From contig CM051455.1 in the NCBI GenBank assembly GCA_028274465.1, forward strand, positions 123,477,462 through 123,541,461: a stretch of 64,000 nucleotides of DNA, written 5' to 3'. Every line of letters starts with the position of its first letter. The stretch's first letter is position 1. Of this stretch, positions 45,101 to 57,457 are shown in pieces. The notes beneath the pieces are model-generated. The model had not been told where the DNA came from. It was given only the letters and a program-made list of their open reading frames with translations, and searched no databases. This DNA comes from Plantago ovata (taxonomy: Eukaryota > Streptophyta > Magnoliopsida > Lamiales > Plantaginaceae). The translations under genes and the position numbers were made by a program.

Positions 45101-46565
45101 CGTATTCTCGTATAACAAAGTTACGAATGTTTAATATTTGTTCAAATAGAACATGTGAATTGTCCAACTGACTCTAAGAATAAGAAAGAAAGTAAGCTTG
45201 AAGGAAACGCGTAATTAACCACGAGAGAAACTTAAGAAAGAAAATCTTTCTTATAAAAGAAAAAGAACACATAATTGATATCTTCAAAGTGACAATAATT
45301 AGAAACAAAATTTTGGACACAATTTCTTTTTTTATAGGAACAGAGATGGTATATCAACATAATTAATAAGACCACAGAGCACAAAGTTCTCCCAGACTAA
45401 AACTCAAGTTGGAACAGGTCGAGCACACGCACACGCACACACATATTGCTTGTAGCCTTGTACAAGGGTATTATTATTATTCAACGTGCATCACAAAATC
45501 TAGCACTCACCATCGATAATAAGTATTAAGATAAATTCACAAAAAAATTGGCATTTTTTACAGTTAGTTTTCAATTCAACTACGGATATGGGGAGGATAA
45601 GAAAAGAGTAAGTAATTTCTGAGTGAACCAAAATCTTTGGAAATCTTGGGAATGGAGTCCTTCTACATAACTCATCAGCACCGGGACAAGTACTCCGGAT
45701 TTGGGGTGGGGGGGAGGGCATATAAAGATATAAAGACATGACAAAATTCTCACCAAAGTGCTTTTAACAGCTGTAGACACCATTCGATAGATAGAACCAT
45801 CCTAGCATATGAGCATAGTACTAACATAGCAAAATTTCAACTGCTCGAAAACTAAGAACGCTGTTGTATTCGAGAAACTATCGCCCAAAATTAGAGATGT
45901 TACAACCTTATAGAAAAGCTCGTCAATACTGAGAAACATTCAGCAAGAGAAGGATCCCCAGGATAAAAATCTCAAGAAGAAAGGATAGTATCTTAATTGC
46001 AACACCGAAACTGAAAACCTCATCTACTCTTAACTAAAATGCTGGTCTTATCGAACACTCGTGAATACTAGAAACCATCAATTCACCAAAACTCATAGCC
46101 ATCTCATAGAATATATAACATACAACATATAGAACTAAAGTGAACTAACTGTATAACCAGTTAAACAAACAACATTTACGGTCAATTAACAGGTAAAATG
46201 ACACAAAAGAGGAAAATTACTAGCATCATAGAAGTTAATTCTACTTGTTACTGTAAAATTCCTATTTCTAGGGCAAATTTGAAAAGCCTTTCTTCTAAGT
46301 ACTGATGGTGCTGCTGGTAATAGAATTACTGTTGATTATTATTAGTAGTATTATTATTATTATACCGAGTGGTGTAGAAGACGGCAACGGCAATGGCGAT
46401 ACCAGCAAACGCAGTGAAGGCGAGGGTACCGGCGGCGCCATTGGAGGTAAGCTGATTGATTCTGGAGCCAATAGCATCGACCACCGCGGCACTACCGGCG
46501 AGCATCGGGTGGACGTAGGCGTTGACGATTCTGCCCTTGGAATGATGCAGTAGATTATCCACCAT
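42190..46565 (-). CDS. TBC-domain Rab GTPase-activating protein (TBC1D15/17-like), five exons
   Basis: TBC proteins stimulate GTP hydrolysis by Rab GTPases and so switch off vesicle-traffic signals. Exons on the minus strand: 46565-46366, 44814-44679, 44574-44525, 43659-43606, 43423-42190. All have GT-AG introns, phases agree and the total is 1674 bp (557 aa plus stop). Residues 44-63 are hydrophobic (LAFTAFAGIAIAVAVFY), followed by a basic run (GRRKSPWSRRKRK), suggesting a membrane anchor. Then come PSIRAEVWPFLLGVYD (about 115-130), an acidic, Ser-rich linker (about 170-300) and the TBC core. Both catalytic fingers are present: IIRLDAIR (arginine finger) and YCQGMSDLL (glutamine finger). The domain is split by the Ser-rich insert, as in several plant TBC proteins. 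Start at 46565 is the first ATG in exon 1; the exon-1 assignment rests on splice signals and frame, so an alternative first exon is possible. Confidence 0.9.
43908..43970. repeat. Poly-C and (AAAT)n microsatellite in a TBC intron
   Basis: A run of C (43908-43920) is followed by AAAAATAAAAATAAAT and repeated AAAT units to about 43967, in the intron between TBC exons three and four. Confidence 0.9.
44815..46365 (-). other. TBC intron 1 (1.55 kb)
   Basis: No other gene is seen inside. It has a CACACG/CACACA tract near 45423-45443 and a G-rich run near 45703-45718. The donor is GTATAA and the acceptor TTTCCAG on the minus strand. Confidence 0.7.
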
Positions 46566-47199
46566 TAACCAAACTGATGATTTGATCTCTTTCTTCTCGG
46601 TTTGGTTTTGCTTTTCTTATGTGGCTGCTGATGATGAATGATGATCTAATTAATTAGTACTCGTATTATTTAACTGTTTTTTTTTTATTCTCTCGACTCA
46701 GGTGGAAGAGGTTTTAGGGAAACGCTATGGACAAAGCAATTCCGATAGTGCCTGAGCAATTTCACTCTCTTTCTATAGCATAGCAAGTTATTTCATCAAA
46801 TCAGCATGTATGTCACTCTCTCTTGCATCTAAGATTAGCATGTATTTAATACGAAGTGAAGTAATAAATATTACTCCAATACTCGTCCATCCATGTTTCA
46901 CTGTTTAATTTTGAACATAAAATATAAAATATAAGGAGTAAAATATGAAATATATTGATAGAATAAAAAATTATTATACTCTTATGCAAAATATATGCCA
47001 AAGAAATAAAATGGTGTAATTTAGACGAAACGCCGAAAATGATAAAATAGTGAAGTGTGCTGGGAACGAGGATGTATGTTTTTTATTATTATTGAAATGG
47101 AGTTGTTAAAGTATAAAATATATAATATGGTTGGAGTTCAAATTAGAATCGAATTTTAAGAATGGGGAGAAGGGGACCGTGACTTTTCATGACATGGGA
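46566..47199. other. Upstream region of the TBC gene
   Basis: Presumed 5' UTR and promoter of the minus-strand TBC gene, with purine-rich leader sequence (minus strand) directly before the ATG. AT-rich beyond about 46800. A Copia element begins at 47205, about 640 bp from the start codon. Confidence 0.5.
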
Positions 47200-47204
47200 A
47201 GAAA

Positions 47205-48241
47205 TGTTGGAAATTATGAAGAAAAATGATAAATAAATAATACCTTTTGTGGTTTATTTATTTGGAGACCATTTCTTAATTATTGAGTAATTAAGATAAA
47301 GTAATATATATTCGAAAGCCACTTCGTATGAGCTTCGAATGGATATATTAGATACCCATAATGGACTTTGGGTTATTGAGAAATAAGTGCTTAAAGTAAG
47401 AAGGTTGTGTGGGTGTGTCCCACATTGCTTGAGATAAAGTGAAGTCTCTAGTTTATAATCTACTAATTACTACTTGGTGTCCAAGTGGTGTACCTACATG
47501 AATTGAGTACAATCCTGATCAGATTGGTACACGAAACTAGAGGACTTGTGTACGAGTGGATCGCGACCCTCGAACATGGAATGTGAACCGAACCGAGTTT
47601 TTGCTGGTTCAACCTCTCAAGATCTTCTAGAAGGATGTTGACCCATGTTAGCTTTTGTAACTCATGGGAGTTACAAATATTTAACATGGCATTTGTTGTC
47701 ATTTACATGACATTTGTTGTCATCCATAATGCTCCAAATATTTTATATTGATGGACACTTATGAGATGACATGAAAGGCACTTAAGGACTTGGGAGTTAC
47801 ATACTCCATGCTCACATATATAAAGAGGTCTCACTTACATGTAAACATATAGAACATATACAAGATATATGAGATGTAAGACATGTAAGAAAGATATCCA
47901 AAGAAATAGAAGAAGAGAAAAACCCTCCCTATGATATTCTCTTCTTCTCCCCTTGTGCATAATCCAGGCATTATCTCGTTCGTTGGGGATTGCTAGCTTG
48001 TGCGGCTAAGTGATCTCGGAATTCGTTGTATCTTGGGAAGCAGTCGCTCAACGTCTCAAGCACCGTAGTGAGAGGGCGTATTTTTCTTTAAGGAGACTGC
48101 GTCCGTGCAGGCCTCGAATTCAATCTTCATGCAAATGTGTTTTGTGAAACAGGAAGAGAGTTCTTTTTATTTTGTTATTTCTTTGCATTTTCTATTTTGT
48201 ACAAGCTAATTATATGTATTTTCGATTCATTATGGTTTACA
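47205..48241 (+). repeat. Copia 5' LTR
   Basis: 1037 bp with termini TGTTGGAA and TTTACA. Internal sequence starts at 48242 (ATCTTAAAGC) with no clear primer-binding site. Confidence 0.92.
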
Positions 48242-51200
48242 ATCTTAAAGCAAAATAATGTTAGTCTTCTCTTATCCTTGGATTTGAGTGGATTAATCCC
48301 TTGTTGATTCGAAAATACTAACTTGATTGTTTTCTTTGATAGGAAATGGCGAAAGAATCATTGTCGATATACATTTGGAGTATTCTCATAATGATTTATG
48401 GAAGATTGATTTGATCCATAGTGCAAGGATCAATATGAAGATTGATAAGGTTGGTTGATCGATGGTGCAAGGATCATTGTCATGAACACTCTAATCTCAA
48501 TAGCCAAACACAAAGGTTAGGGAAAATTCTTGAATGGATGTCAAGTAAGTATTTCTTGTTTTGGGTATTTGTTTGAGTTCGTTTACAAGACTTGATGATA
48601 TGGTTGATTGGTTTGAGCATGATTCATTTGGTATAATGCGTTTAAAAGTTTTTATGAAATGTAATCTAGTAGATGTAGTTTCTTGTGAAACTAAGATTAT
48701 CTAGTATGCATGTTGTAATTGCCATGTAAATGGATTTTAGGATTGTTGTTCTTTGTTGTTGTTGCAAAATCCTTTTGGAATTACAAGGCATGAGATTATA
48801 TTTTAGTAAGCTTTTGTTGTTGTCACTATTTGGAAAAGTTTTGTTGAAGTTTATGTTGTAGAATTCTTGTTAAAGTATTCTTGTGAATTCCAAATGAGAA
48901 GTGACAATATGGTTATGTTGATTATTATACCATTTGAGAATGTGTTTCATACATCAAGATGGCTTGTGAATTCTCAACAAATTATGGGTACTTGATCATG
49001 TTGGATCTCGTGAGTTATCTCATCATAGAAGCTTTTGTAGCTCTTGTGGATGAGTTTAACAAATGATGAACATTTGACCATGTTGGGTCTTATGTGTTAT
49101 CTCACCATAGAGGCTTGTGTAGCTCTTGAGTGTGAGTGTAACATTGGATTGGCAAAGGCCATGGATTGTGAATCCTATGTATTGTTTTACATGAGGTGAA
49201 CATTGTGAGGTTGAACACTAAGAGGTGGTTCATTGGCACTAGTGCTACTAGTCATGTGTCGTTTGACAAGAACTATGTTTACTCAATTGGACGAAATTGA
49301 GGTTGTTGAAAAACATGGTACATAGAGAATTGAAACCTTATGGCATCAAGGTCATGAGAAAATGATTTTGAAATGACATCTTGGATCAAGTTGGTTTTGA
49401 CAAAGTATTGTATGTCTATAAGATTATGAAAAATTTATTCTCTCCTAATCAAGTATGACATATGTATTTTGTTTTAGTCTCTTAAAACCACGAAAGAGTG
49501 TTTATGTTGGCCAAGATTATATTGCTAAAGGCATGTTCAAAATCAATGTGATGATGTTAGCATTAAAGCTAATGTAAAAGTTATGAATTCTAATTGCTTG
49601 ATGCTTTTGGAAATGAAAGATTTGGACATGTTAATTATCTTGAGTACAATGATTAACTTGAAATGTTCAATTTCATTGCACATAGATATCACATTCCAAG
49701 TGTGAAAAATGTGGCAAAGAAAAGTTGTCAAATTCCTTTTAATGTGTTGAAAGGAGAAATGTAACAACTTGAATTGATTGATACATGTGAATGTATGATG
49801 TTGATGAATTATTCTTTTCATTGTGTTGAAAAGAAAACTAAACCACTTTGTTTAAATCATACAAGTGTGTGTTGTTTAATATGTGTGGTAGTAAAAAGGT
49901 TATTACTTTTGTAGATGATGACACTACGGTCATCTTCTAAAGAGTAAAAATGAAATTATGGAGAAGTTGTTCTCTATAAAAAAGATGTTGAGAAACTTAA
50001 CAAGAAGGTTAAGTGATAGGAGTAATCGTGGTTTGGAAGTTGATTCGCCATTTGTTTATATTTATGCACTTAGTTGCATAAAATATGAGACTAATGCTCA
50101 TTAGCCCCTCCATCCAAAATGGCATTTGAAAGAATTATGAAATGCCATACTTCTCCCATAATTCGAGAAATGTGGGGGTAAGTTACATGCCAAGGCATGA
50201 AAAAGAAAAATCACTTTGAGATACACTTGTGAGTGTAGGGATGTGTGGTTCCTTTACCTTTAAAGGTTAAGTAAGGACTTGAAATTGTTGAGTGCATTTT
50301 CCTTGGATATGCATATAGAAATATTGTTTATCAATTCTTGGTGGTGAAGTCTATGGTTATAGATGTGCACAAGAATATGATAATGAATAAAGTTTCATTC
50401 TTGGTGGATGTGGTTCCACATGAAATTAGAAGATGTTACAAAATATCTTTCTAAATGGTCACATGGTGTGACATACATGGTTAGAATGAAACATAGAAAA
50501 TAAGCAAGAATTGAAAAAGTGGTTTGATCCTAAGTTCTTGACTTACATGCTAGAGAGTGAACCTCAAAGTTGCGAAAAAGGTTGAGACCTTGGTTGGAAA
50601 ACTTTGTTGTAAAAAGCTATCAATAGTGGAAGTAATTCAATTTTGAGAAATTCATACTCAAAGACTATTGGATCTTCCTCAAATAAGAAAACTACTAGTT
50701 TCCAAGTATGTCTTTCAAGGGAAATTGAAACAAGTTGAACTATTGATAAACATAAAGCGATACTAGTTTACCGCTAAAGATGGTTGAGACCATAGTGACT
50801 CAATTTGATTGTGTCAAGAGTAATATCCATATGAAAGATAATTGCTACTTTGGGCAATTGAATTGGATGTATAGATGGTTTCTCTAAATGATAATTTAGA
50901 AGAAGAGATTTGTAACCATAGACTTTTCTTGTACGTGAACTTGAAAAGAAGATTTGTAAATTGGTTAAGTCTTTATGTGGCTTGAAACAAAATTAGTGGC
51001 ATATGAAACCCTAATGCCATGATGGAAAGGAGTTTGTCATTTATGAAAATGATAAGTAATTTTACATGAAAGAGTTGAAAAGTGGCTATCCCATTTTATA
51101 CCTTTATGTAAACGATTTGACTATATTAGTAATGACATGATGATCAAATCTACGAAGGATACATTAATATCTAGATTTCATATGTAGGACTTCGGTCTAG

Positions 51201-52546
51201 TTGAAGCAATCCTTGGGGATTGGTATTCTATAAACAACCGATGGGTGTTGTTGAGCTAATCTCACCATGTGGTTGAGGTTATGGAGAATTTTAACAAGGA
51301 TAGTCATGAAATGACTAGAACATCTTTGGTTAAAATGTATATCTTGCTAAGAACATTGGTCAAGGAGTATCTCATGTGTTGAATACTCTAGAAAAGGTGA
51401 AAGCCTATTGGACTTGATAAAATTGCACAAGGCATGGTTTGGCCTTTGTTGTGAGTGAACTAAGCCGTCACATGAAAAATCCCGAAGTGAGTCGCGAAAG
51501 ACTATAACGAGAAGTACCAAAGTACTTGAGATTGTATCGGGATTGTGGGCTAAATTGTTCAAAATAGCAAGTTGTGCGATAAAGATATGTAGATGCAAAC
51601 TGGATCACGAGTTCCAAGAATTGTAACTCCACTAATGGATAATGTCTTCACCTGTGGGGGTGAGAAATTTCTTGAAAATCTTATGAACAAGATGTTATAG
51701 AAGGATCCATGATGGAAGTAAAGTCCATTGTGTTGGACTTAGGTGCAAAGAAAGCCGAGTTGCTATTTATATGAGTCTTCCATGTTGGCCTAAACTTGTG
51801 CCAAGCAACAAGTTTGCATTGTACAACAAATTTTGTAATTGGTAGAGATCAAAGTAATTTGTATAACGGTAAGTCTAGACATAAGGCCATTACACAAATT
51901 CTCATGACTGAGATTATCTTGCTAGGCTTGTGAGGTCTAAAGATAATAAAGCGGATCCGTACACTAACTATAGTTTTATGTCATGAGATGGTGGCAAAGT
52001 CTTCTTGGAATGGGATTGAAGACGTTGACCAACTGTTGATGCGAAGGAAAACCCAACCTAGTTGACTGGAGATCCCAAGATCTAGGTTCAAAAGGGACAA
52101 CCTAATTGCATCAAGGAAGGAGTTCACTGTGGGGGTTTCACCTATATAGATACTCAAGGTAAAGAGGTTAACCGCAAGGGTTTTAATGATTCCTATTGGT
52201 AATATAGTTACATGGAATAGAGAATCATCTATGTTAGAGTGAAGTGAGGGCCGCTTCAACAAGAATTAGATCCCAAATTCTTGTAAACTCTCGCAGAACC
52301 AAAACGGTGTTTCACGGCCAAAATGAACACAACCATGAGAACGGAATGATGCTAGAGATGTATCTGTGTAGTATGCACTATCATTTAAACAAACGGCAGA
52401 TCAGTTCAAGGACATCGCTGTCTACTGTTAGCCAGTAAAGAAGGTGTATATTTTAAAAGGGAAGGTTCAAAGGTGGCGACACCTACCTATCCTATGCAGG
52501 TATCAATCGTTGGATTGTGCCATGAAGTTTTCTTCATGTGGGGGAT
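48242..52546 (+). pseudogene. Copia gag-pol remnant, heavily degenerate
   Basis: No frame stays open, but Copia landmarks appear in order on the plus strand: RWFIGTSATSHVSFD (protease region, near 49235, with the active-site D-S/T-G changed), a piece resembling the integrase start (ITFVDDDTTVIF, near 49895), CGLKQN and WHMKP with LYVNDLT (RT region near 50980-51125, the YVDD motif now YVND), a STNG/CLHLWG trace of RNase H (near 51630) and KSRHKAITQIL (near 51870). Many stops and frame changes separate them. The order protease-integrase-RT-RNase H is that of Copia. No function remains. Confidence 0.8.
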
Positions 52547-53583
52547 TGTTGGAAATTATGAAGAAAAATAATAAATAAATAATACCTTTTGTGATTTATT
52601 TATTTGGAGACCATTTCTTAATTATTGAGTAATTAAGATAAAGTAATATATATTCGAAAGCTACTTCGTATGAGCTTCAAATGGATATATTAGATACCCA
52701 TAATGGACTTTGGGTTTATTGATAAATAAGTGCTTAAAGTAAGAAGGTTGTGTGGGTGTGTCCCACATTGCTTGAGATAAAGTGAAGTCTCTAGTTTATA
52801 ATCTACTAGTTACTACTTGGTGTCCAAGTGGTGTAGCTAGATGAGTTGAGTACAATCCTGATCAGATTGGTACACGAAACTAGAGGACTTGTGTACGAGT
52901 GGATCTCGACCCTCGAACATGAATGTGAACCGAACCGAGTTTTTGCTGGTTCAACCTCTCAAGATCTTCTAGAAGGATGTTGACCCATGTTAGCTTTTGT
53001 AACTCATGGGAGTTACAAATATTTAACATGGCATTTGTTGTCATTTACATGACATTTGTTGTCATCCATAATGCTCCAAATATTTTATATTGATGGACAC
53101 TTATGAGATGACATGAAAGGCACTTAAGGACTTGGGAGTTACATACTCCATGCTCACATATATAAAGAGGTCTCACTTACATGTAAACATATAGAACATA
53201 TACAAGATATATGAGATGTAAGACATGTAAGAAAGATATCCAAAGAAATAGAAGAAGAGAAAAACCCTCCCTATTCTATTCTCTTCTTCTCCCCTTGTGC
53301 ATAATCCAGGCATTATCTCGTTCGCTGGGGATTGCTAGCTTGTGCGGCTAAGTGATCTCGGAATTCGTTGTATCTTGGGAAGCAGCCGCTCAACGTCTCA
53401 AACACCGTAGTGAGAGGGCATATTTTGCTTTAAGGAGACTGCGTCCGTGCAGGTCTCGAATTCAATCTTCATGCAAATGTGTTTTGTGAAACAGGAAGAG
53501 AGTTCTTTTTATTTCGTTATTTCTTTGCATTTCCTATTTTGTACAAGCTAATTATATATATTTTCGATTCATTATGGTTTACA
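52547..53583 (+). repeat. Copia 3' LTR
   Basis: 1037 bp, near-identical to 47205-48241, with single-base changes and one-base indels scattered along it. Confidence 0.92.
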
Positions 53584-54384
53584 AGAAATAGTAAGAAGTT
53601 TTATGTTTGATATGGGGTATAGGTAGGGAATATTAATCCGTGTACATTGTGATTGGAAGGAAAAATGATTGGAATGTTTGAGAAATTGAGGGAATATATG
53701 GGAAATTGTGTGTCTCCTTTTGTAATTGAGAGATAATAGAGAGAGGAATTGAGAAAAAAATGTAAAGGGTTGGTGAACAGAGCGAGAAAACGGGAAAGGG
53801 GAGTGTAGAGAGAGATAGGAGTAGCCATACATAGAAGTTGTTTGGTTCGGTGGATACTGAAGAGAATAAATTATTGTCTAATACTTATCTCTGGATTGTT
53901 GGTCTGGGAATGGAAGGAGAAAATTCTCTAGCTGACCGGGAGAATTGTTGTGGGGAAGTAATGTGATTGGCTAGCGCCGCTGACATGTATTCTCCAATGT
54001 CTTCTCCTTTCCCTTTCAAACTGGACGGATAATGTTTTTCTCCCTCCATTCTTTGCCAGACCTACCACCATACTCCATGTGCATCTACTGTGGATATAGT
54101 GAGCTCCCAAAACAATGGACCAAACACAAGTAATTCTCCTAGAAGTAAATGCAATACATGCCCAATACTTTGAAATCACTACTGTTCAAGATATTATATT
54201 TATCTGTTGGAATTTGTATGCATATAATTTTGCAAATGCAATAGTAAGAGCTAATTAAAAATTTCCACAATACTGAGATGGTCTTAATTAGTTGCATAGA
54301 GTAGGTATTAAAATGTTTGCTTGTAATATGAAGATAATCATGTCTTTCCTCTCTCATATAATGACCATAAAGCTATAATTAATC
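53584..54384. other. Intergenic region
   Basis: No supported gene. 53600-53830 is AG-rich on the plus strand; the open frames on the opposite strand there are a composition effect. Confidence 0.5.
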
Positions 54385-56369
54385 TCATTTAGAATCTTTT
54401 TTCAAGCTTCGAGCATACTTCAAGCCACATGCATTGCACAAAGTCTGCATGACAAACATGCAACAATATATATTAGCTAGAACTCATAGAAGTATGTTAC
54501 ATCATCATTAAAAATATTAATTTATTCAATATGAGGTTGAATTTTGTAAGAAGCTTGGGAATATGTATGTAACTTTTGTGTTACAAACACTAAAAACTCA
54601 AATGTTTAATTTTTCTTACCTATATTGTTATCAAAAAGTAAATTTAGCATTTGGATTTCAACGTGCTTATAATTATATGAAAAGGAAAGTGTGGAATTAG
54701 ATATAGTAAAACTTAGTAATATTTTGGATGTATACTAACCCGGGGACCGTTGGGGCCTTTTCTCCATAGAGGAGAGCTCATAGACCCACAAAACTTGCAA
54801 ACTCTTCTTTCATTTAGGGTTGGTTGTTTGCTACTCGGTGTTGCTGAGCTAGCTATCGGTAAAACCCCTTTGTCATGGGATGAGAGCACTGAGCCAAGGC
54901 CACTTGTTGCAGGGACTGCCAAGGATTTCAAAGGTGTAACAATAGTGCCAGTTCCACTCACATTGGACACACCTTGATAATCCATAGAGGGTCCGCATGA
55001 GAAACATCCCTTTTTATTAAGAAAAAAATTTATCAAAATACTGATGGAGTGTAATCAAATAATAAGGAGGACATTCTTATTAACAAAATTTATTCTAGTG
55101 GAATACAATGATCAATTTGATGCAATTATAGTGATATACATACTACTACAATCTACAGGGCAAATGCAAACACTTTGATTAGGAAAGAATATTTAAAAAA
55201 AAGTAAAATATTAGTTAAATTTAATTGCGAAAGTATAGTGTAAATAATAATGAAAAATAGCATTAGTGTGTTAATAAACGAAAATGCTAAAGGTATAGCT
55301 TTTTTTATGGTAATTAAATAAGAAGTTATTCTACAATATAGACATGACGAATAATAATGAAACAAATCCATGTTTAATCAATATATATACAATAGTATCA
55401 TACATGTTTTGAAAAATGTGTAAAAGAAATAAAATATTTATCCAGCAATATGAAGTATCAAGTAGATAACTATTAAGTGAACACTATAAAATAAACACAT
55501 ATAGATGTGCATTGCATTATATATATGTTACCTTTATTAGATAAGAAAACCGAATCCGAATATAAAATCTAAGTTAGCAAAACAAAACAAATTGTGTACT
55601 CTTGGCGTGACTAAATAGAAAGTTACTATATCTTAATGTAGAGACAATAAAGTAAAATGGTGTATATAGAAATAACCTAAGAATAAGTTATCGGATAAAT
55701 AAAAATAAGATAAATAAACTATGAATCTTGAGTACAACCGTAATATATACTAAAGTAGAGAATGAAACTAAGAAGATTTTAATTTGAGTCATGAAAGATA
55801 AATGGCATGAAAAAATCTGTTAAAATTATAATCTTACACTACAAAGTATACTCATAATAAAAAGTTATTGCTCATTATAAAATAAGAAATAAGAGAAGTA
55901 GCCGATAAGTTCGATACTGCATGTATATGTACAACAACGAACAACACCCAAAGCCCAAGAAAATTATGTCCACTTATATTTGAACATGTGTATAATAGTA
56001 ATTTCATCTAGAAAATTTGAGGGGACCACTTGCTACCTTTGGCATGTAACAAAAAAAAAAATAATAATAATAATAAAAAAGGTAATTGCACGAAAAACAT
56101 ACTTTGTTTTCTCCACACTATCTACTAAACTTATTACTCCCAAAGTTATACATATGATTGGCTAAACTTAGAGTAGCGAGTACCTTATTACTTGAGGTTG
56201 TTCCACCCAAGCTAAAAAAATCATACATGTTGGAGACATGATTGTCTTCTGCCATGTTATCAACCTGACTTGATATAGCCAATCTCAATGTAAGATCGAG
56301 TTTCTCATCTTCATTTTCATCGTGACCATATGATTGTCTCTCCTGCGTATGTGATTCTTCCTTATCCAT
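54385..56369 (-). CDS. GATA-type zinc-finger protein with EAR-like motif, three exons
   Basis: GATA factors bind (A/T)GATA(A/G) in nuclear DNA. Exons on the minus strand: 56369-56184 (62 aa), 55009-54740 (90 aa), 54444-54385 (19 aa and stop), joined in phase 0 with GT-AG borders, total 171 aa. Residues 24-30 read LDLTLRL, an LxLxL EAR-type repression motif, after an acidic His/Asp/Glu stretch. The finger straddles intron 2: CKFCGSMSSPLWRKGPNGPR in exon two, then TLCNACGLKYARSLKK in exon three, giving C-X2-C-X18-C-X2-C, the usual plant spacing. The protein ends soon after the finger. An AG acceptor just before the ATG (56380-56381) suggests a 5' UTR intron or an upstream exon not identified here. 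Its small size resembles minor plant GATA members, but I do not assign an orthologue. Confidence 0.87.
55010..56183 (-). other. Intron 1 of the GATA gene (1.17 kb)
   Basis: Very AT-rich with no internal gene. An (AAT)n-like run lies at 56048-56078. Donor GTACTC and acceptor AAAAAG on the minus strand; the acceptor lacks a strong pyrimidine tract, so the exon-two border is less certain. Confidence 0.55.
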
Positions 56370-56379
56370 TTTGTCCAAT

Positions 56380-57000
56380 CTGCGAAAGTTATGCATAAAA
56401 ACAATCAATCAAATAAACAAGTTTAAATATTTTTTTCAATATTTAGAGGAGATGGGTTTCGTTTCAAGGTTGGAAGATATCTATGTCTTTAAAGTACTAA
56501 ACTAGTCGCCATGTTGCATTCATGTGTATAAGTCAAATACAACTTAAAAAAATATGTATTATCAACAAATCATATGTACATAAACTAATATTTTACATCT
56601 TCACAACATAGAAATACATGTCAACATGTATACAAATGAAAATGGTTCGTAAATATATGAAAACTTAGAGAAAAAAATATAGAAATAAAACTTTATTTTA
56701 CTTGTAAAGATTTACACAGTAACATATACTCTGAAAATCCATGATCTATTATGCCTCTCCTACGATGATATAAAAAAGATCTACAAAATAATCATACATT
56801 ATAAACCTTACTTAGATCTAGGAATCCTGAAAACGAATACGAAACGGATACATGGAAATGCCAAGATTCAAAAAAGCAAAAACTAGAAAAACGTTTAACT
56901 TTTATATATTTTTTAATATATTCCATATGTATTAAAATTCTTAACTTATGATGAACTATTCACAATCAAATTAAAGAAACAGATGCATATATATTACTTA
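56380..57000. other. Upstream region of the GATA gene
   Basis: AT-rich; no coding exon recognised. Confidence 0.5.
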
Positions 57001-57001
57001 T

Positions 57002-57275
57002 TCTTTTTGTTTTTTGAAACAGCCAAAAGAATTTATTAATTAATCAACGAATACCAGCTGTACAACGAGTATAAAAAAAATAATCTTAGAATTACAAAGA
57101 AACGATACATCAATGAAATCAGCAATCGCAAAAAACACAACAAACCCCAAAAGGAGCATCGCACAAAATCCACTAGTACTCAATTTGAAAACTACAGAAA
57201 CATAGGCCATCCAATGAAAGCGTTGCCAAAAGAAGCAAACCAAGGTAGTCTTCATCAACACACCGTCAATTCCAA
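57002..57275 (-). mobile_element. LINE 3' end fragment
   Basis: On the minus strand the sequence ends with TTGATTAATTAATAAATTC, TTTTGGCTGTTTC and an A-rich tail (57001-57020), a form common at the 3' ends of plant L1 elements. The open frame within it (57040-57261) is hydrophobic and probably not translated. There is no RNase H remnant. Confidence 0.45.
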
Positions 57276-57415
57276 AATGATGAATCTAAATTTCAAAAAA
57301 TAAAATATAACCCTGTGAATATATTAGCTAAAAGTCTTCATTGAATTGAGACTGTCCATGAACTTGTACAATATAAAATCCTCACATAAATACTATAGAC
57401 AAAGTAATAAAAGGA

Positions 57416-57457
57416 ACACACACACACAAATGTGTGTGTGTGTGTGTGTGTGTGTGT
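57416..57457. repeat. Palindromic (CA)n/(TG)n microsatellite
   Basis: CACACACACACA is followed by AATG and (TG) repeats. The two halves are self-complementary and could form a hairpin. Confidence 0.9.

Larger units (their letters stand above)
47205..53583 (+). mobile_element. Copia retrotransposon with intact LTR pair and decayed interior
   Basis: 6.4-kb element flanked by a perfect 5-bp duplication AGAAA (47200-47204, 53584-53588). LTRs 47205-48241 and 52547-53583 are each 1037 bp, start TGTTGGAA and end GGTTTACA. By eye about two dozen differences separate them. A polypurine tract GTGGGGGA lies just before the 3' LTR. The usual tRNA-Met primer site is not evident after the 5' LTR. Confidence 0.92.

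Noticed and set aside
48242-48300. tRNA-Met primer binding site of the Copia element
   Set aside because: The sequence after the 5' LTR (ATCTTAAAGCAAAAT) does not resemble TGGTATCAGAGC, so none is annotated.
53572-54179. Minus-strand ORFs of 75-86 aa after the Copia element
   Set aside because: They come from an AG-rich stretch, lack recognisable motifs and overlap each other in several frames.
56370-56408. Upstream Met extension of GATA exon 1
   Set aside because: The extension reads through a likely intron acceptor (TTTCGCAG); the Met at 56369 is the safer start.
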